In this document: piece by piece, positions 9,569-19,364 of the stretch
Numbering within the stretch: position 1 is the first letter of the stretch
Layout: each line of letters opens with the position of its first letter
From: UBA5078 sp051252515
GTDB lineage: Bacteria > Pseudomonadota > Gammaproteobacteria > Pseudomonadales > Pseudohongiellaceae
Length of the DNA: 64,000 bases
Direction: 5' to 3'
NCBI GenBank assembly: GCA_051252515.1
Contig: JBPOFS010000003.1
Coordinates: 186,001 to 250,000, forward strand
The notes under the pieces: generated by a model
What the model saw: only the letters and a program-made list of their open reading frames with translations
The model's database searches: none
What the model was told of the DNA's origin: nothing
Position numbers and translations under genes: made by a program

Positions 9569-10984
9569 TTATTCTAGTTCGAGCACAAGTGTCGTACCAC
9601 GGCCTTCACGCCAGATACGAATTGGCACATATCCTGATTCTGGCAACTCTTCTACAGCACGCTCAAACGCTCGAATATTAGGAACAGGCGTACGATTGAT
9701 TTCCACTAGAACATCGCCACTCGATAGTCCTGCGCGTGCCGCAGGACCTGCGTCGAGTTCGTCAATGCGCACCCCTTGTATTCCCGCCACTTCTTGCGCT
9801 TCTTGACTAAGCTCGCTCACCGTCAGGCCTAGAGTATTAATTCGCGGCTCCCGGGTTGGCACAACGGTTGAAGCAACACCTTCGCCTGGCAAGCTCCCTA
9901 CTTCCACGGGCAAATCAATCACTTGCCCATTACGCATAATGCGCAATATGGCTGTACTGCCTGGGCGAACTTGACCCACATAGAACGGTAGCTGTGAAGA
10001 TGATTCAATATCACGCTCATTGAAACCAATGATAATGTCGTCATTTTCCACGCCCCCAGCCTCTGCAGGGCTTCCTGGCTGTACTTCATCCACAAAGGCT
10101 CCGCGAGGTCGCGGCATATCAAACGCTTCCGCCAATGCGAAATCAACGTCCTTGATTAGCACACCCAACAAACCTCGACTTACCGTGCCGGTTTCACGCA
10201 ATTGTTCGACGACGTTCAACGCTACATTGCTTGGAATCGCAAAAGAGACACCATTAGACCCGCCAGAGCTACTTAAAATTTGCGAGTTGATGCCTATAAC
10301 CTCGCCATCCAAATTGAACAATGGCCCACCAGAGTTTCCTTGGTTGATAGCCACATCAGTCTGAATAAACGACACATAATTAGTCTGATTACCGGGTACC
10401 GCGCGCCCTTTGGCACTTACGATGCCTGCAGCCGCGGAGAACTCGAGCCCAAACGGAGAGCCAATGGCTAAGACCCATTCCCCCACACGTATGGCCTCTG
10501 AATCACCAAACGACACAGACGGAAAATCATCCCCTTCAATCTTTAACAAGGCGACATCGGAAAGCTCATCAGAGCCAATCACCTCAGCCTCAAACACTCG
10601 ACGATCGTTCAAAGTCACGGTGATTTTATCGGCGCCCGAGACCACATGATGGTTAGTAATAAGATACCCATCTTCGGAAATGAGGAATCCAGAACCCACA
10701 CCCCCACGAGGACGCGATGGCGCTTCACCAAAGCCTGGTGGCAGTTCTTCATCAGGGCTTAGACGTCGCAAGAGCTCTTCGATCTCACTATTGCGGGCAC
10801 CGCCACGAGCACTGACTGTTTGCAGTGTGGCGATATTGACGATGGCGGGGGCATTTTTCTCTACTAGGTTCGCAAAATCAGGCAATGAGGATGCCGCGCG
10901 AGCATCGATGGCCTGAACCATAAGCACTGCTGCGAACAAAGATGCAACACATTGAGTAAACGCCAAACGGCTAAGTAACTTCAT
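9569..10984 (-). CDS. mucD: periplasmic Do-type serine protease (MucD/DegQ family)
   Basis: Periplasmic chaperone-protease that removes misfolded envelope proteins and dampens sigma-E signalling in pseudomonads. Signal peptide about 1-30. Trypsin-like domain with His113 (NHHVV), Asp143 (LSDVALLKIE) and Ser218 (GNSGGPLFN), then two PDZ domains (about 270-355 and 375-465). 471 aa. It lies downstream of rpoE-rseA on the same strand, where pseudomonads have mucD, but with rseB/mucB and mucC missing between them. DegQ is an equally fair family name. Confidence 0.9.
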   Translation of the reverse strand: MKLLSRLAFTQCVASLFAAVLMVQAIDARAASSLPDFANLVEKNAPAIVNIATLQTVSARGGARNSEIEELLRRLSPDEELPPGFGEAPSRPRGGVGSGFLISEDGYLITNHHVVSGADKITVTLNDRRVFEAEVIGSDELSDVALLKIEGDDFPSVSFGDSEAIRVGEWVLAIGSPFGLEFSAAAGIVSAKGRAVPGNQTNYVSFIQTDVAINQGNSGGPLFNLDGEVIGINSQILSSSGGSNGVSFAIPSNVALNVVEQLRETGTVSRGLLGVLIKDVDFALAEAFDMPRPRGAFVDEVQPGSPAEAGGVENDDIIIGFNERDIESSSQLPFYVGQVRPGSTAILRIMRNGQVIDLPVEVGSLPGEGVASTVVPTREPRINTLGLTVSELSQEAQEVAGIQGVRIDELDAGPAARAGLSSGDVLVEINRTPVPNIRAFERAVEELPESGYVPIRIWREGRGTTLVLELE

Positions 10985-11006
10985 ACAATGACTCCCAAGA
11001 AACTGG

Positions 11007-11049
11007 GACCCACGGATACTGACACTTGTGGACTGCGTGGGTCAGTGTC
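11007..11049. repeat. inverted repeat in the mucD leader
   Basis: GACCCACG at 11007-11014 is the exact inverse complement of CGTGGGTC at 11036-11043. A second weaker pair (ACTGACAC / GTCAGTGT) overlaps it. It lies 23-65 bases upstream of the mucD start codon, so it would be in the 5' untranslated region or promoter. Function unknown. Confidence 0.35.
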
Positions 11050-11179
11050 GTAAAGTACAGCGCGCGCGAAAATCGGGCAAGCTTTGTATTAAAAGATTAC
11101 AAAGTGCCATTGGGGAAGAAGCGAAGAATTGAGGCCTGCACGCAAGGCCTGACGGCACTTACGCGCAATTTAGGAACGT

Positions 11180-11788
11180 TTAAGGCTCGATCTGATTGAC
11201 CTGACGAATAAGCTGAGAGTCTTCCAAAATATTAAACTGTGGACTACTGACGTCATTCTCACTGTATTGAATAGACACACCACGAATATAATCATTCAAA
11301 CGCTGCTGCGCCTGCGCATCAAACTCAATTGAAGCCCCAGTGGCCACCATCTCACCACCAGGCACCAAGGTATTAACACCGGGAGCGTTGCTGGCCACTG
11401 GCGCTTGCGACATAGGGTTCACAAGCAAGGCTTGAAAGCCAACATAGGCGGCCAAAGCCACAGATGCCGCGATTGCGGTTCGCGCGAATGCCTGCCAACG
11501 CTGTGGTCTAGCTGTAGATTTTTGTGTCTTCTCAGCATCAGGCACATAGGCCTCTTCAGCCGCTATTGCATCAAGCAAACGACTAGACGCTGCACTGGAT
11601 ACCGGCAACACTTCTTCGTGCTGCAATACCGATCTGACAAGATTGAAGCGTCTCCAGGTTTGTCCCAAGGCATCATCTTCAGGGGCATTCTTAAGCAACC
11701 TGCGCATCTCGAGTTCATCAGCTTCGTTATCCATCAACGCTGATAAAGACTCCTCAAAAGGGCGACCGCGACTATTTTCCAAACTCAT
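11180..11788 (-). CDS. rseA: anti-sigma-E factor RseA/MucA
   Basis: Membrane-spanning antagonist of RpoE. The N-terminal cytoplasmic domain (ESLSALMDNEADELEMRRLL ... WRRFNLVRSVLQ) is the typical RseA sigma-binding region. One membrane segment follows (about residues 103-120, AIAASVALAAYVGFQALL) and then a periplasmic tail of about 80 residues. 202 aa, close to MucA in length. Followed by mucD after a 195-base gap with no rseB. The gap downstream contains AAGTGCC / GGCACTT and AGGCCT / AGGCCT inverse pairs that may form a structured 3' end. Confidence 0.9.
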   Translation of the reverse strand: MSLENSRGRPFEESLSALMDNEADELEMRRLLKNAPEDDALGQTWRRFNLVRSVLQHEEVLPVSSAASSRLLDAIAAEEAYVPDAEKTQKSTARPQRWQAFARTAIAASVALAAYVGFQALLVNPMSQAPVASNAPGVNTLVPGGEMVATGASIEFDAQAQQRLNDYIRGVSIQYSENDVSSPQFNILEDSQLIRQVNQIEP

Positions 11789-11950
11789 TCAATACCTCTG
11801 CAAACTACCACTGTTCTAACCAGTTGGGGAAAGGAGTAAACCGTTTGATCTGGGTCTTGCACTTACTGTGTACCGTACACACTAAAATATGGCACAAATC
11901 TAATAATGTTACGAGTATGACAACGTTTGTAATATTTGGTTCCGTTAGCG

Positions 11951-12520
11951 CTAGATAAACTCACGTATTTTTTTATCTATAGCCTCTCGGGCTCTAAATA
12001 TCCGCGACCGGACTGTTCCGACCGGACAATCCATGATCTCTGTAATGTCCTCATAACTTAGCCCGGAAAATTCACGGAGCCTAAATGCTGTACGCAAATC
12101 ATCAGGTAGGTCTTCAATCGCTTGATTGATCAACGCTTCCAGTTTGTCACGCTGCCACTGACCTTCTGGCGTTTCACTTTCACGCAAAGCTGGCGTGTCC
12201 TCCACCAACTCGGCCTCATCGATATCGAAATCTGTTGATGGGGGGCGTCGCCCTCTCGCCACCAGGTGATTCTTAGCAGTATTAACCGCTATCCGGTACA
12301 ACCACGTATAAAAGGCGCTATCTCCGCGAAAGAGTTTCAAAGCTCGATAAGCTTTGATAAATGCCTCTTGAGAGACATCTTCGACCTCATGTTGGTCTTT
12401 AATAAACCGTGAAACTAGTGCAGCGACTTTATGTTGATAGCGCAGCACAAGAAAATTAAATGCGGATTTATCACCTGCCAATACGCGGTCTACTAACTGC
12501 TGATCAGAATCGTGTTTCAT
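11951..12520 (-). CDS. rpoE: RNA polymerase sigma factor RpoE (AlgU/sigma-E)
   Basis: ECF sigma factor for envelope stress. Region 2 (LVLRYQHKVAALVSRFIKDQHEVEDVSQEAFIKAYRALKLFRGDSAFYTWLYRIAVNTAKNHL) and region 4 (DLRTAFRLREFSGLSYEDITEIMDCPVGTVRSRIFRAREAI) are essentially the AlgU/RpoE consensus. 189 aa. Divergent from nadB, as in Pseudomonas, and followed by rseA after 162 bases. A candidate sigma-E-type promoter lies upstream, which would allow autoregulation. Confidence 0.95.
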   Translation of the reverse strand: MKHDSDQQLVDRVLAGDKSAFNFLVLRYQHKVAALVSRFIKDQHEVEDVSQEAFIKAYRALKLFRGDSAFYTWLYRIAVNTAKNHLVARGRRPPSTDFDIDEAELVEDTPALRESETPEGQWQRDKLEALINQAIEDLPDDLRTAFRLREFSGLSYEDITEIMDCPVGTVRSRIFRAREAIDKKIREFI

Positions 12521-12607
12521 TCACACGGCTCCCAGCACCGAGCAAGTCATAAGGATCATGACTATGGAGAAATTGAGTTGCAAAGATGAGTAGACCACAG
12601 AGTTTTA

Positions 12608-12636
12608 GTTTAGTTCTATCCAACGTTAAAGGTTCC
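12608..12636 (-). promoter_or_regulatory. candidate sigma-E promoter of rpoE
   Basis: On the minus strand GGAACCT (12636-12630) is followed after 16 bases by CTAAAC (12613-12608), resembling the sigma-E -35 GGAACTT and an A-rich -10 element. It lies about 90 bases upstream of the rpoE start codon. Autoregulation of rpoE is known in the family; this particular site is an inference and its -10 match is only partial. Confidence 0.4.
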
Positions 12637-12755
12637 GTAAGTCTTTTTAACACATTCAGGCTGTCAGGCTGTAATATAGGCGACTTCGTCGACATGCAAA
12701 GTCTATTATAAGAGTTTGCAGCGTTCCTCCTCACCCATGACCTAGTGCCACTATA

Positions 12756-14417
12756 ATGAGCGCCAAAGATACCACATCTGTTTACGACTACGACATATTG
12801 ATCATTGGTAGCGGTGCTGCCGGACTCACTCTCGCCTTAAAAACGGCTGATTTCGCAAAGGTTGCGGTCATCAGTAAAGGCGAACTAAGCCAAGGCGCCA
12901 CGTTCTGGGCACAAGGCGGGATCGCGGCTGTGCTCGATGATGAAGACAGCATAGAAGACCACATTACCGACACGCTCGATGCAGGAGCTGGCCTATGTCA
13001 CCGGGACATGGTGAGCCATGTAGTCGAGAACAGTGGCGAATGTGTTAAATGGTTAGTCGAACAAGGCGTCCCGTTTACTACGATCTCCCCTGAGGAAGCC
13101 AAAGAAGGCGCCGCTCGTGCTCCTCTTAAACCGGACAATCTTGCCCCCCTGCACTTGACCCAGGAAGGTGGTCATAGTCATCGACGAATCATTCATGCCA
13201 CCGATGCGACCGGTCGCGCCGTGTTTGAGACCTTAGCAAACCGAGCAAAGCAGAACCCCAATATCGACTTATTTGAGAATCGCATTGCCATTGATCTCAT
13301 TACGCGCAAGAAACTAGGCCTAGAAGGTGAAGAATGTGCCGGCGCTTATATATTTGCACCGCAAACAGGCACTATTGATCTATTCCGCGCTCGCTTTGTG
13401 ATCTTGGCCACCGGTGGCGCTAGCAAAGCGTATCTGTTCACGACAAACCCAGACGGGGCAACAGGCGATGGCATCGCAATGGCATGGCGTGCGGGTTGCC
13501 GCGTGGGCAATATGGAGTTCAATCAGTTTCACCCGACGTGCCTTTATCACCCTCATGCGAAGTCATTTTTAATCTCGGAAGCCCTGCGCGGGGAAGGCGC
13601 ATGGTTAGAACTCGCCGATGGCACTCGTTTCATGGAGAAGTTTGACCCGCGCATGGAACTGGCCCCAAGAGATATCGTGGCCCGTGCAATCGACCATGAG
13701 ATGAAACGCCTTGGCGCCGATTGTGTCTACTTGAACATCACCCACAAGAAACCTGAGTTCATCAAAGAACACTTCCCAACGATTTATTCACGCTGCCTTA
13801 CATTTGGAATCGACATTACTAAGGATCGTATTCCAGTGGTACCAGCGGCCCACTACACCTGTGGTGGCGTTGTTGTCGACAAAATGGGGCGCACCGACAT
13901 CCCTAATCTATACGCAATCGGCGAAACCAGCTTTACGGGGCTCCATGGCGCTAACCGTATGGCCAGCAATTCATTACTAGAATGCTTTGTTCTTGCGTTC
14001 AGTGCCAGTGAAGACATTCGCAGCAAGCTTCCAAGCACGCCGTTGACTACCGATATTCCTAAGTGGGATGAAAGTCTTGTGACACGCTCTCATGAAGAGG
14101 TAGTTGTGTCCCACAACTGGGACGAACTGAGACGCTTCATGTGGGCCTATGTGGGGATAGTACGCAAAGACGAACGTTTACAAAGGGCCCGACGTCGCAT
14201 TCAGTTGCTTGAACAAGAAACCCAGGAATATTACAAACATTATATTGTCAGCAAAGATTTACTAGAACTGCGCAACTTGGTGCAGGTGGCCCGCTTGATC
14301 GTTGAGTCCGCGATTCAACGCAAAGAAAGTCGCGGACTACACTACACATTAGATCATCCTGATATGGCGGCAGTAGCACAAGACACGATACTGGACCCCC
14401 ATGACTCAACACTCTAA
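12756..14417 (+). CDS. nadB: L-aspartate oxidase
   Basis: FAD enzyme oxidising L-aspartate to iminoaspartate, the first step of de novo NAD synthesis with NadA. The FAD-binding fingerprint IIGSGAAGLTLAL lies near residue 16. The active-site region GEGAWLELADGTRFM and the late FAD motif AIGETSFTGLHGANRMASNSLLECFVLAFSA identify NadB rather than succinate dehydrogenase. 553 aa, full length. Divergent from rpoE with a 235-base spacer. Confidence 0.95.
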   Translation: MSAKDTTSVYDYDILIIGSGAAGLTLALKTADFAKVAVISKGELSQGATFWAQGGIAAVLDDEDSIEDHITDTLDAGAGLCHRDMVSHVVENSGECVKWLVEQGVPFTTISPEEAKEGAARAPLKPDNLAPLHLTQEGGHSHRRIIHATDATGRAVFETLANRAKQNPNIDLFENRIAIDLITRKKLGLEGEECAGAYIFAPQTGTIDLFRARFVILATGGASKAYLFTTNPDGATGDGIAMAWRAGCRVGNMEFNQFHPTCLYHPHAKSFLISEALRGEGAWLELADGTRFMEKFDPRMELAPRDIVARAIDHEMKRLGADCVYLNITHKKPEFIKEHFPTIYSRCLTFGIDITKDRIPVVPAAHYTCGGVVVDKMGRTDIPNLYAIGETSFTGLHGANRMASNSLLECFVLAFSASEDIRSKLPSTPLTTDIPKWDESLVTRSHEEVVVSHNWDELRRFMWAYVGIVRKDERLQRARRRIQLLEQETQEYYKHYIVSKDLLELRNLVQVARLIVESAIQRKESRGLHYTLDHPDMAAVAQDTILDPHDSTL

Positions 14418-14432
14418 TTACAGGCGAAGTGA

Positions 14433-14885
14433 TTACGTCAGCAACACCCGCTCATCAAATCGATACCAACGCAGCGCTGAGCGTAGTTGACGATGTAGCC
14501 GAGGCGGACACGAATCGGGCAGTATTATTACATTATAACGTTGCGCCTGGCCCCACCGAGCCCTCTCACCTTCTCTCGCTGGCATCACAGCGAAGCGCAA
14601 GATGATGAGATAGGGATTGCAGAAACAATGAGGGTCCAGCTGAACGGGCAGCTCTCGGTCTTTGAAGCTCAACTGTATCGTTGAGTCACTCATCAACAAG
14701 CCAGATGGGCGAGCACACAAAACATAACGCCCCCCCTCTAAAACAAACCCCACCAGACAAACACACCGCAACCATAGAGGCGGTGCGGCCCATGCCAACG
14801 CTAGGAGCGCTAAGATGCATTGCAAGGTGTATAAAGTGTTTAAAACTCGCGATGGACGAAGGGGAACGAGCAAGTACATTGGCAT
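14433..14885 (-). CDS. ygfX: YgfX-like inner-membrane protein
   Basis: A 150-residue protein with two adjacent hydrophobic segments near the N-terminus (about 17-34 and 36-53, separated by a Pro-Pro turn) and a cytoplasmic tail. Size, topology and position directly beside sdhE match the YgfX (CptA) family. E. coli YgfX was described as a toxin affecting cell division with SdhE (YgfY/CptB) as its partner, although SdhE is now known mainly as a flavinylation factor. The sequence match is weak, so identification relies mainly on context. Confidence 0.65.
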   Translation of the reverse strand: MPMYLLVPLRPSRVLNTLYTLQCILALLALAWAAPPLWLRCVCLVGFVLEGGRYVLCARPSGLLMSDSTIQLSFKDRELPVQLDPHCFCNPYLIILRFAVMPAREGERARWGQAQRYNVIILPDSCPPRLHRQLRSALRWYRFDERVLLT

Positions 14886-14909
14886 ATCCTTATGCGCGGC
14901 TTGCGGTAC

Positions 14910-15155
14910 TTATCGAGTACTGCGAATAAGCACTACCATCCTTTCAATATTTGCTGTGGGAGCCGGCTCGCGCATGACCAACCAGTTATACAAGTCTTGA
15001 TCTTCTTCAGAGAGAAAATCCTGATACAGTTTTTGATCTTCAGCTGTTTGATCTTTCAAAAAGCCTTCGACAAAAGGCATTAGCAATAAATCTAGCTCTC
15101 GCATTCCGCGACGGCTATGCCAAGCCAGTTTCTTGTATTCAATTTCTGATAACAT
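14910..15155 (-). CDS. sdhE: FAD assembly factor SdhE
   Basis: Small protein that promotes covalent flavinylation of succinate dehydrogenase. 81 residues beginning MLSEIEYKKLAWHSRRGMRELD; the RGMRELD stretch is the diagnostic SdhE motif. The reading frame stays open for another 65 codons upstream, but that part overlaps the ygfZ coding region and looks like noise. I therefore start at the ATG at 15155, which has AGG about 7 bases upstream. Divergent from ygfZ. Confidence 0.9.
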   Translation of the reverse strand: MLSEIEYKKLAWHSRRGMRELDLLLMPFVEGFLKDQTAEDQKLYQDFLSEEDQDLYNWLVMREPAPTANIERMVVLIRSTR

Positions 15156-15234
15156 GTGACAACCTATGGAGTAATTTACTCTCTCTATAATAACCCAATT
15201 TACTGATTTTTTCCGGGCTTGTGCCAAGGCGAGT

Positions 15235-16149
15235 ATGCTAACTGACTTATGTAATTTTGACCTTATTGCCGTAGAGGGTGTTGATGCGGCTAAATTTTTA
15301 CAAGGACAATTGACCTGCAATGTCGATAATGCGACACCTGAGCACAGCATTCTCGGTGCTTATTGTAATCTAAGCGGTCGGGTGATTTCCGACATGCGCC
15401 TACTTCCCTATCAAGACGGGATTTATTTGCTTTGCCAACAAGGCATGGGAGAAGTGCTCAAAGCGACACTTGATAAATACATCGTGTTTTCCAAGGCAAA
15501 AACTCATATCAACACCCAGCAATTTGTCCGGTTCGGGGTTCATGGTCAAGAGGCAGCAAGCTATCTAGAAACATTAATGGAACGCGTTCCGACAACAGCT
15601 GATGAAATCGTCCGCCTCGAACAAGGCTTTGTGTACCGATGCGGCACCGATGAAGCGCGCTTTGAATTGCTGCTTCATGTCGAACAAACCAGCTTGATCG
15701 ACACAATCAGACAACACGGTGTGGCTACCGAGCGCGCACACTGGAACCTAGCCGAAATAAGCTCTGGGCTTGTGCATATTAATATTGGGATGCAGGAGAC
15801 CTACACACCGGAGATATTGAATTACGATCTATTGGGGCTAGTCGATTTCAAAAAAGGTTGTTACACAGGACAAGAGATCATTGCGAGAATGCACTACCGA
15901 GGTAAGGCAAAGAAGCGCCTTTATCTAGGACACATTCAAGATTTATCAATCGATGCGCAGACAACAATAAGCGATGAAAATGGCAAATTTGGCGAGATCG
16001 TACGTTTTGCCAATGAAGACAACGGCGTTAGCAAATTTCTAGCCATATTGCCCTGCGAAGCAGCAGAGCAACTTCAATCCATTCGTTTACAAGGCGCCTC
16101 TACAGAGCCGCACTCGTTAACGGCTCTGCATATGCCTGGATTGAAGTAA
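15235..16149 (+). CDS. ygfZ: folate-binding protein YgfZ
   Basis: Folate-dependent protein, related to the glycine-cleavage T protein, that supports Fe-S cluster enzymes such as MiaB. The signature KGCYTGQEIIARMHYRGKAKKRL (residues about 206-228) contains the conserved cysteine. 304 aa is normal. Divergent from sdhE with an 80-base shared promoter region. Both neighbours concern cofactor insertion into redox enzymes. Confidence 0.92.
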   Translation: MLTDLCNFDLIAVEGVDAAKFLQGQLTCNVDNATPEHSILGAYCNLSGRVISDMRLLPYQDGIYLLCQQGMGEVLKATLDKYIVFSKAKTHINTQQFVRFGVHGQEAASYLETLMERVPTTADEIVRLEQGFVYRCGTDEARFELLLHVEQTSLIDTIRQHGVATERAHWNLAEISSGLVHINIGMQETYTPEILNYDLLGLVDFKKGCYTGQEIIARMHYRGKAKKRLYLGHIQDLSIDAQTTISDENGKFGEIVRFANEDNGVSKFLAILPCEAAEQLQSIRLQGASTEPHSLTALHMPGLK

Positions 16150-16165
16150 TACTGTCGTTGAAGCC

Positions 16166-16208
16166 ATGACCATGCACGCTAAAGTTAGCGGCATGGTCAT
16201 ATTTTTTA
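16166..16208. terminator. bidirectional intrinsic terminator
   Basis: A 10-bp perfect stem (ATGACCATGC 16166-16175 with GCATGGTCAT 16191-16200) continues inward as a 5-bp stem (CGCTA / TAGCG) after one bulged A, and is followed by ATTTTTTAG. It lies between convergent ygfZ and the RND pump gene. Confidence 0.8.
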
Positions 16209-19200
16209 GACTTGCACCCCACCGTCTATATCCGGCGAACCCGATGGTTTGTCTTGCATTACTTTTAACTGATTAGCGACAGCCTCGGGAGAGCTTGTGT
16301 TTCTCGCCATCAGTTTATAAATCACGGGCACTACGAACAGTGTCATGATTGTCGTCATCAAGACTCCAGAGAAAATCACGACCCCTAAGAGCACACGACT
16401 TTCTGCACCGGCCCCCGTTGCATAGATCAGCGGAAGTGCCCCCATCATCGTCGACAAGGCTGTCATTAACACTGGGCGTAAACGCAGATCACAGGCTTGC
16501 ACTAATGCCTCACCAAACTCTAAGCCTTCATCTCTTAACTGGTTAGCAAACTCTACAATCAAAATACCGTTTTTACTTGCGATACCAACCAATACGATCA
16601 GTCCGATATTGCTGTAGATATTCAAAGTACCGTCAGTTAAGAACAGCCCCAGTAATGCACCAAAGATGGCCAATGGAACCGTCGTCATAATGACCAAGGG
16701 ATGTACAAAACTCTCAAATTGAGCCGCCAACACCAAGAACACCACCACTAACGACATACCAAATATAAGCATCAAACCGCCACTGGCATCTTTTAGATCC
16801 AACGACTCGCCTTTGTAATCAATCTGCGCGTAATCGGGAAGCTCTTCATCAACGGTTGCTTCCAGATAAGCCAAAGCTTCATCGAGACTAACCCCTGGCA
16901 TTAGTGCCGCACTAATTGTAATAGCACGCACACGGTTGTAGCGGTTCAGTGAACCCGGCCCAGCGCTGTTCTCAATCTTCACAAGATTGCCCAAAGGAAT
17001 GAGCTGACCGGAAGACTCTGAACGTACGTAGATATTCGTCAGGTCATCAGGGGAGGCTCGTTGTGAGTCCTCGGCCTGAAGAATCACGTCATACTCTTCT
17101 CCACGATCGAGATAAGTAGTGACACGGCTCTCGTTCATCATTGCCTGTAGCGTGCTGCCGATTGATTGAATCGACACGCCCAAATCCGCTGCGCGTATTT
17201 TATCAACGACTATGGTCAAGCTCGGCTTCGTCTCTTCATAGTCAGATTGAATACGTGTAAACATTCCGCTTTCGCGTGCCTTGTCCATGATCACGTCACG
17301 CCATTGGGCAATCTCATCGTAATCACGCCCACCCAATACAAACTGTACTGGCAATCCGCCACCACCGCGTACCAAGCCCGAACGCATGAAAGTGCTCACA
17401 CGCAACGCTGGATACTTAGACCATTTCTGGTTGAGCTCGCCCATAATCTCTTGTGTCGAAAGGGTTCTATTATCCCAATCAGGCAAAGAAATAATGGCCA
17501 TCCCGCTATTAACACTACTACCGCCACCAAAGCCTGGCACCATCGTGACGATGTTCTCGATCTGCCCTGCTTCGACATAGGGCAAAGCCTCTGCCTGCAA
17601 CAAATCTATTTGTTCTTTCATGAATTCAAGACTAGCGCCCTCGGGGCCACTGAAACGCGCCATGAACACACCTTGATCTTCTGAGGGTGCGAACGTTGAG
17701 GGAATATTGAGCAATAGATAATAGATTGCCATACAAACTAGTACTAATACGGCGAATACCCAACGCGCATGTTCGAGGCACACTTTCAATGTATCGTGAT
17801 ACGACGACTGCAGCTTACGAAACACGCGATCCACATTACGCGTTACCCAACTTTCATGGGCGTGAGTCGTGAGTAGCTTTGACGACATCATAGGGGTTAA
17901 AGACAGAGCTAACACAGTGGAAAAAATCACCGCGGCGCCAATGGTCACCGCCAACTGATAGAACAAAATACCGATGCTGCCTTCCATGAAAATGACAGGC
18001 ACAAATACAGCCAAAAGAACCGCCGTTGTAGCAATCACAGCAAAGCCAACTTGGCGAGAACCGTTATAAGCGGCTAGCAATGGCGGCTCACCTGCCTCTA
18101 CCCGGCGTTGAATATTTTCCAACACCACGATTGAGTCATCGACTATCAGCCCGACACACAACACCAGCCCTAGAAGCGTGATCAAGTTGATCGATAGATT
18201 CAAAGCCGAAAGCACAATAAACGAGGCCATGATACACACCGGTATCGTGACCACTGGAATGAGCATTACACGAAAAGATCCTAGGAACATGTAAATAACA
18301 ATACTGACCAACAACATCGTCAAGGCGATGGTTTCGTAAACAGATGCAATAGAGCTTTCGATAAATACCGCGTCACTAGAGGAGGACATCAAGCTCATGT
18401 GATCGGGCAATGTGGCGTTGATCTGCTCCCCTAGCGCACCTGTAGCGCGCAAGACATTGAGACTATTCGCCGTTGATTGCTTAACGATACCAATACCAAC
18501 TGATTCAACGCCATTGCCTTTATTCGTACTGCGCTCGCTTGCCGAGCCCACTTCAACCCGTGCCACTTCTCCCAGTGTAACAAGGTGGCCATCGCTTCCT
18601 CTATCAATGACCAAACGCCTAAAGTCATCAGCCGTTTGATAGATACGTTCAACACGCACTGTAAATTCACGTTCTGTTGAATCAATTCTACCCGCTGGCA
18701 ATTCAAGGTTCTGTCGTCGCAGTGCCCCTTCGACATCAGTAACCGTCAAGCCACGGGCTGTAAGCGCAACGCGATCCAGCCACACACGCATTGCAAACCC
18801 ACCGTTGCCTCGAACCTGAACACTAGCCACGCCATCTACGACGGAGAATTGATCCACAAGAAAACGGTTTGCATAATCATTGAGTTCCAAGAAACTCATT
18901 TCAGAACTAGTGAGACTAAAATTTTGAATGGCACGGGCATCACTGTCCGCTTTTGCAATCTGTGGAGGATCTAGATCGTCAGGCAATGATCGCGTAATAC
19001 GAGAAATTTTATCGCGGACATCGTTGGCCGCTTGGTCGATATCTCGTCCCACAGCAAATTCGACAGTGACTCGAGAGCTACCATCACTACTGCTAGAGTT
19101 AACCGAAGTCACCCCTTCGATCCCATTGATTTGATCTTCAATACGTTGCGTAATTTGTGTTTCGACGATCTCCGCCGAGGCACCAGGATAGCTCGTGCTA

Positions 19201-19340
19201 ATAGATACGATGGGAGGGCTAGTATCGGGGTATTCGCGCAGGGGTAATTGCATAAAAGACAGCACCCCAAAGCAGATCAAAACCAAACTAATGACCGTTG
19301 CAAAGACGGGCCGTTTTACTGAAATGTCGGAAAGAATCAT
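16206..19340 (-). CDS. RND family multidrug efflux permease (AcrB/MexB-like)
   Basis: Inner-membrane proton/drug antiporter of the HAE-1 RND family. It starts MILSDISVKRPVFATVISLVL (first membrane helix) and has the two large periplasmic loops and repeated helices of the family. The paired transmembrane aspartates are in GLVLCVGLIVDDSIVVLENIQR, and the helix-10 lysine in GIASKNGILIVEFANQ, so proton relay looks intact. About 1044 aa. I prefer the ATG at 19340 (GGTGA just upstream) over a TTG six codons earlier. It follows the adaptor gene by about 25 bases. No outer-membrane channel or regulator gene is adjacent; the substrate is unknown. Confidence 0.92.
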   Translation of the reverse strand: MILSDISVKRPVFATVISLVLICFGVLSFMQLPLREYPDTSPPIVSISTSYPGASAEIVETQITQRIEDQINGIEGVTSVNSSSSDGSSRVTVEFAVGRDIDQAANDVRDKISRITRSLPDDLDPPQIAKADSDARAIQNFSLTSSEMSFLELNDYANRFLVDQFSVVDGVASVQVRGNGGFAMRVWLDRVALTARGLTVTDVEGALRRQNLELPAGRIDSTEREFTVRVERIYQTADDFRRLVIDRGSDGHLVTLGEVARVEVGSASERSTNKGNGVESVGIGIVKQSTANSLNVLRATGALGEQINATLPDHMSLMSSSSDAVFIESSIASVYETIALTMLLVSIVIYMFLGSFRVMLIPVVTIPVCIMASFIVLSALNLSINLITLLGLVLCVGLIVDDSIVVLENIQRRVEAGEPPLLAAYNGSRQVGFAVIATTAVLLAVFVPVIFMEGSIGILFYQLAVTIGAAVIFSTVLALSLTPMMSSKLLTTHAHESWVTRNVDRVFRKLQSSYHDTLKVCLEHARWVFAVLVLVCMAIYYLLLNIPSTFAPSEDQGVFMARFSGPEGASLEFMKEQIDLLQAEALPYVEAGQIENIVTMVPGFGGGSSVNSGMAIISLPDWDNRTLSTQEIMGELNQKWSKYPALRVSTFMRSGLVRGGGGLPVQFVLGGRDYDEIAQWRDVIMDKARESGMFTRIQSDYEETKPSLTIVVDKIRAADLGVSIQSIGSTLQAMMNESRVTTYLDRGEEYDVILQAEDSQRASPDDLTNIYVRSESSGQLIPLGNLVKIENSAGPGSLNRYNRVRAITISAALMPGVSLDEALAYLEATVDEELPDYAQIDYKGESLDLKDASGGLMLIFGMSLVVVFLVLAAQFESFVHPLVIMTTVPLAIFGALLGLFLTDGTLNIYSNIGLIVLVGIASKNGILIVEFANQLRDEGLEFGEALVQACDLRLRPVLMTALSTMMGALPLIYATGAGAESRVLLGVVIFSGVLMTTIMTLFVVPVIYKLMARNTSSPEAVANQLKVMQDKPSGSPDIDGGVQV

Positions 19341-19364
19341 CGTGTCACCAATGCGCAAAAAGTG

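Noticed and set aside
12504..12734. 76-codon minus-strand ORF overlapping the start of rpoE
   Set aside because: No family resemblance, overlaps rpoE in another frame and covers the divergent promoter region; chance ORF.
15156..15350. 65-codon N-terminal extension of sdhE
   Set aside because: Lies over ygfZ coding sequence on the other strand and has no resemblance to SdhE proteins, which begin near the internal ATG.
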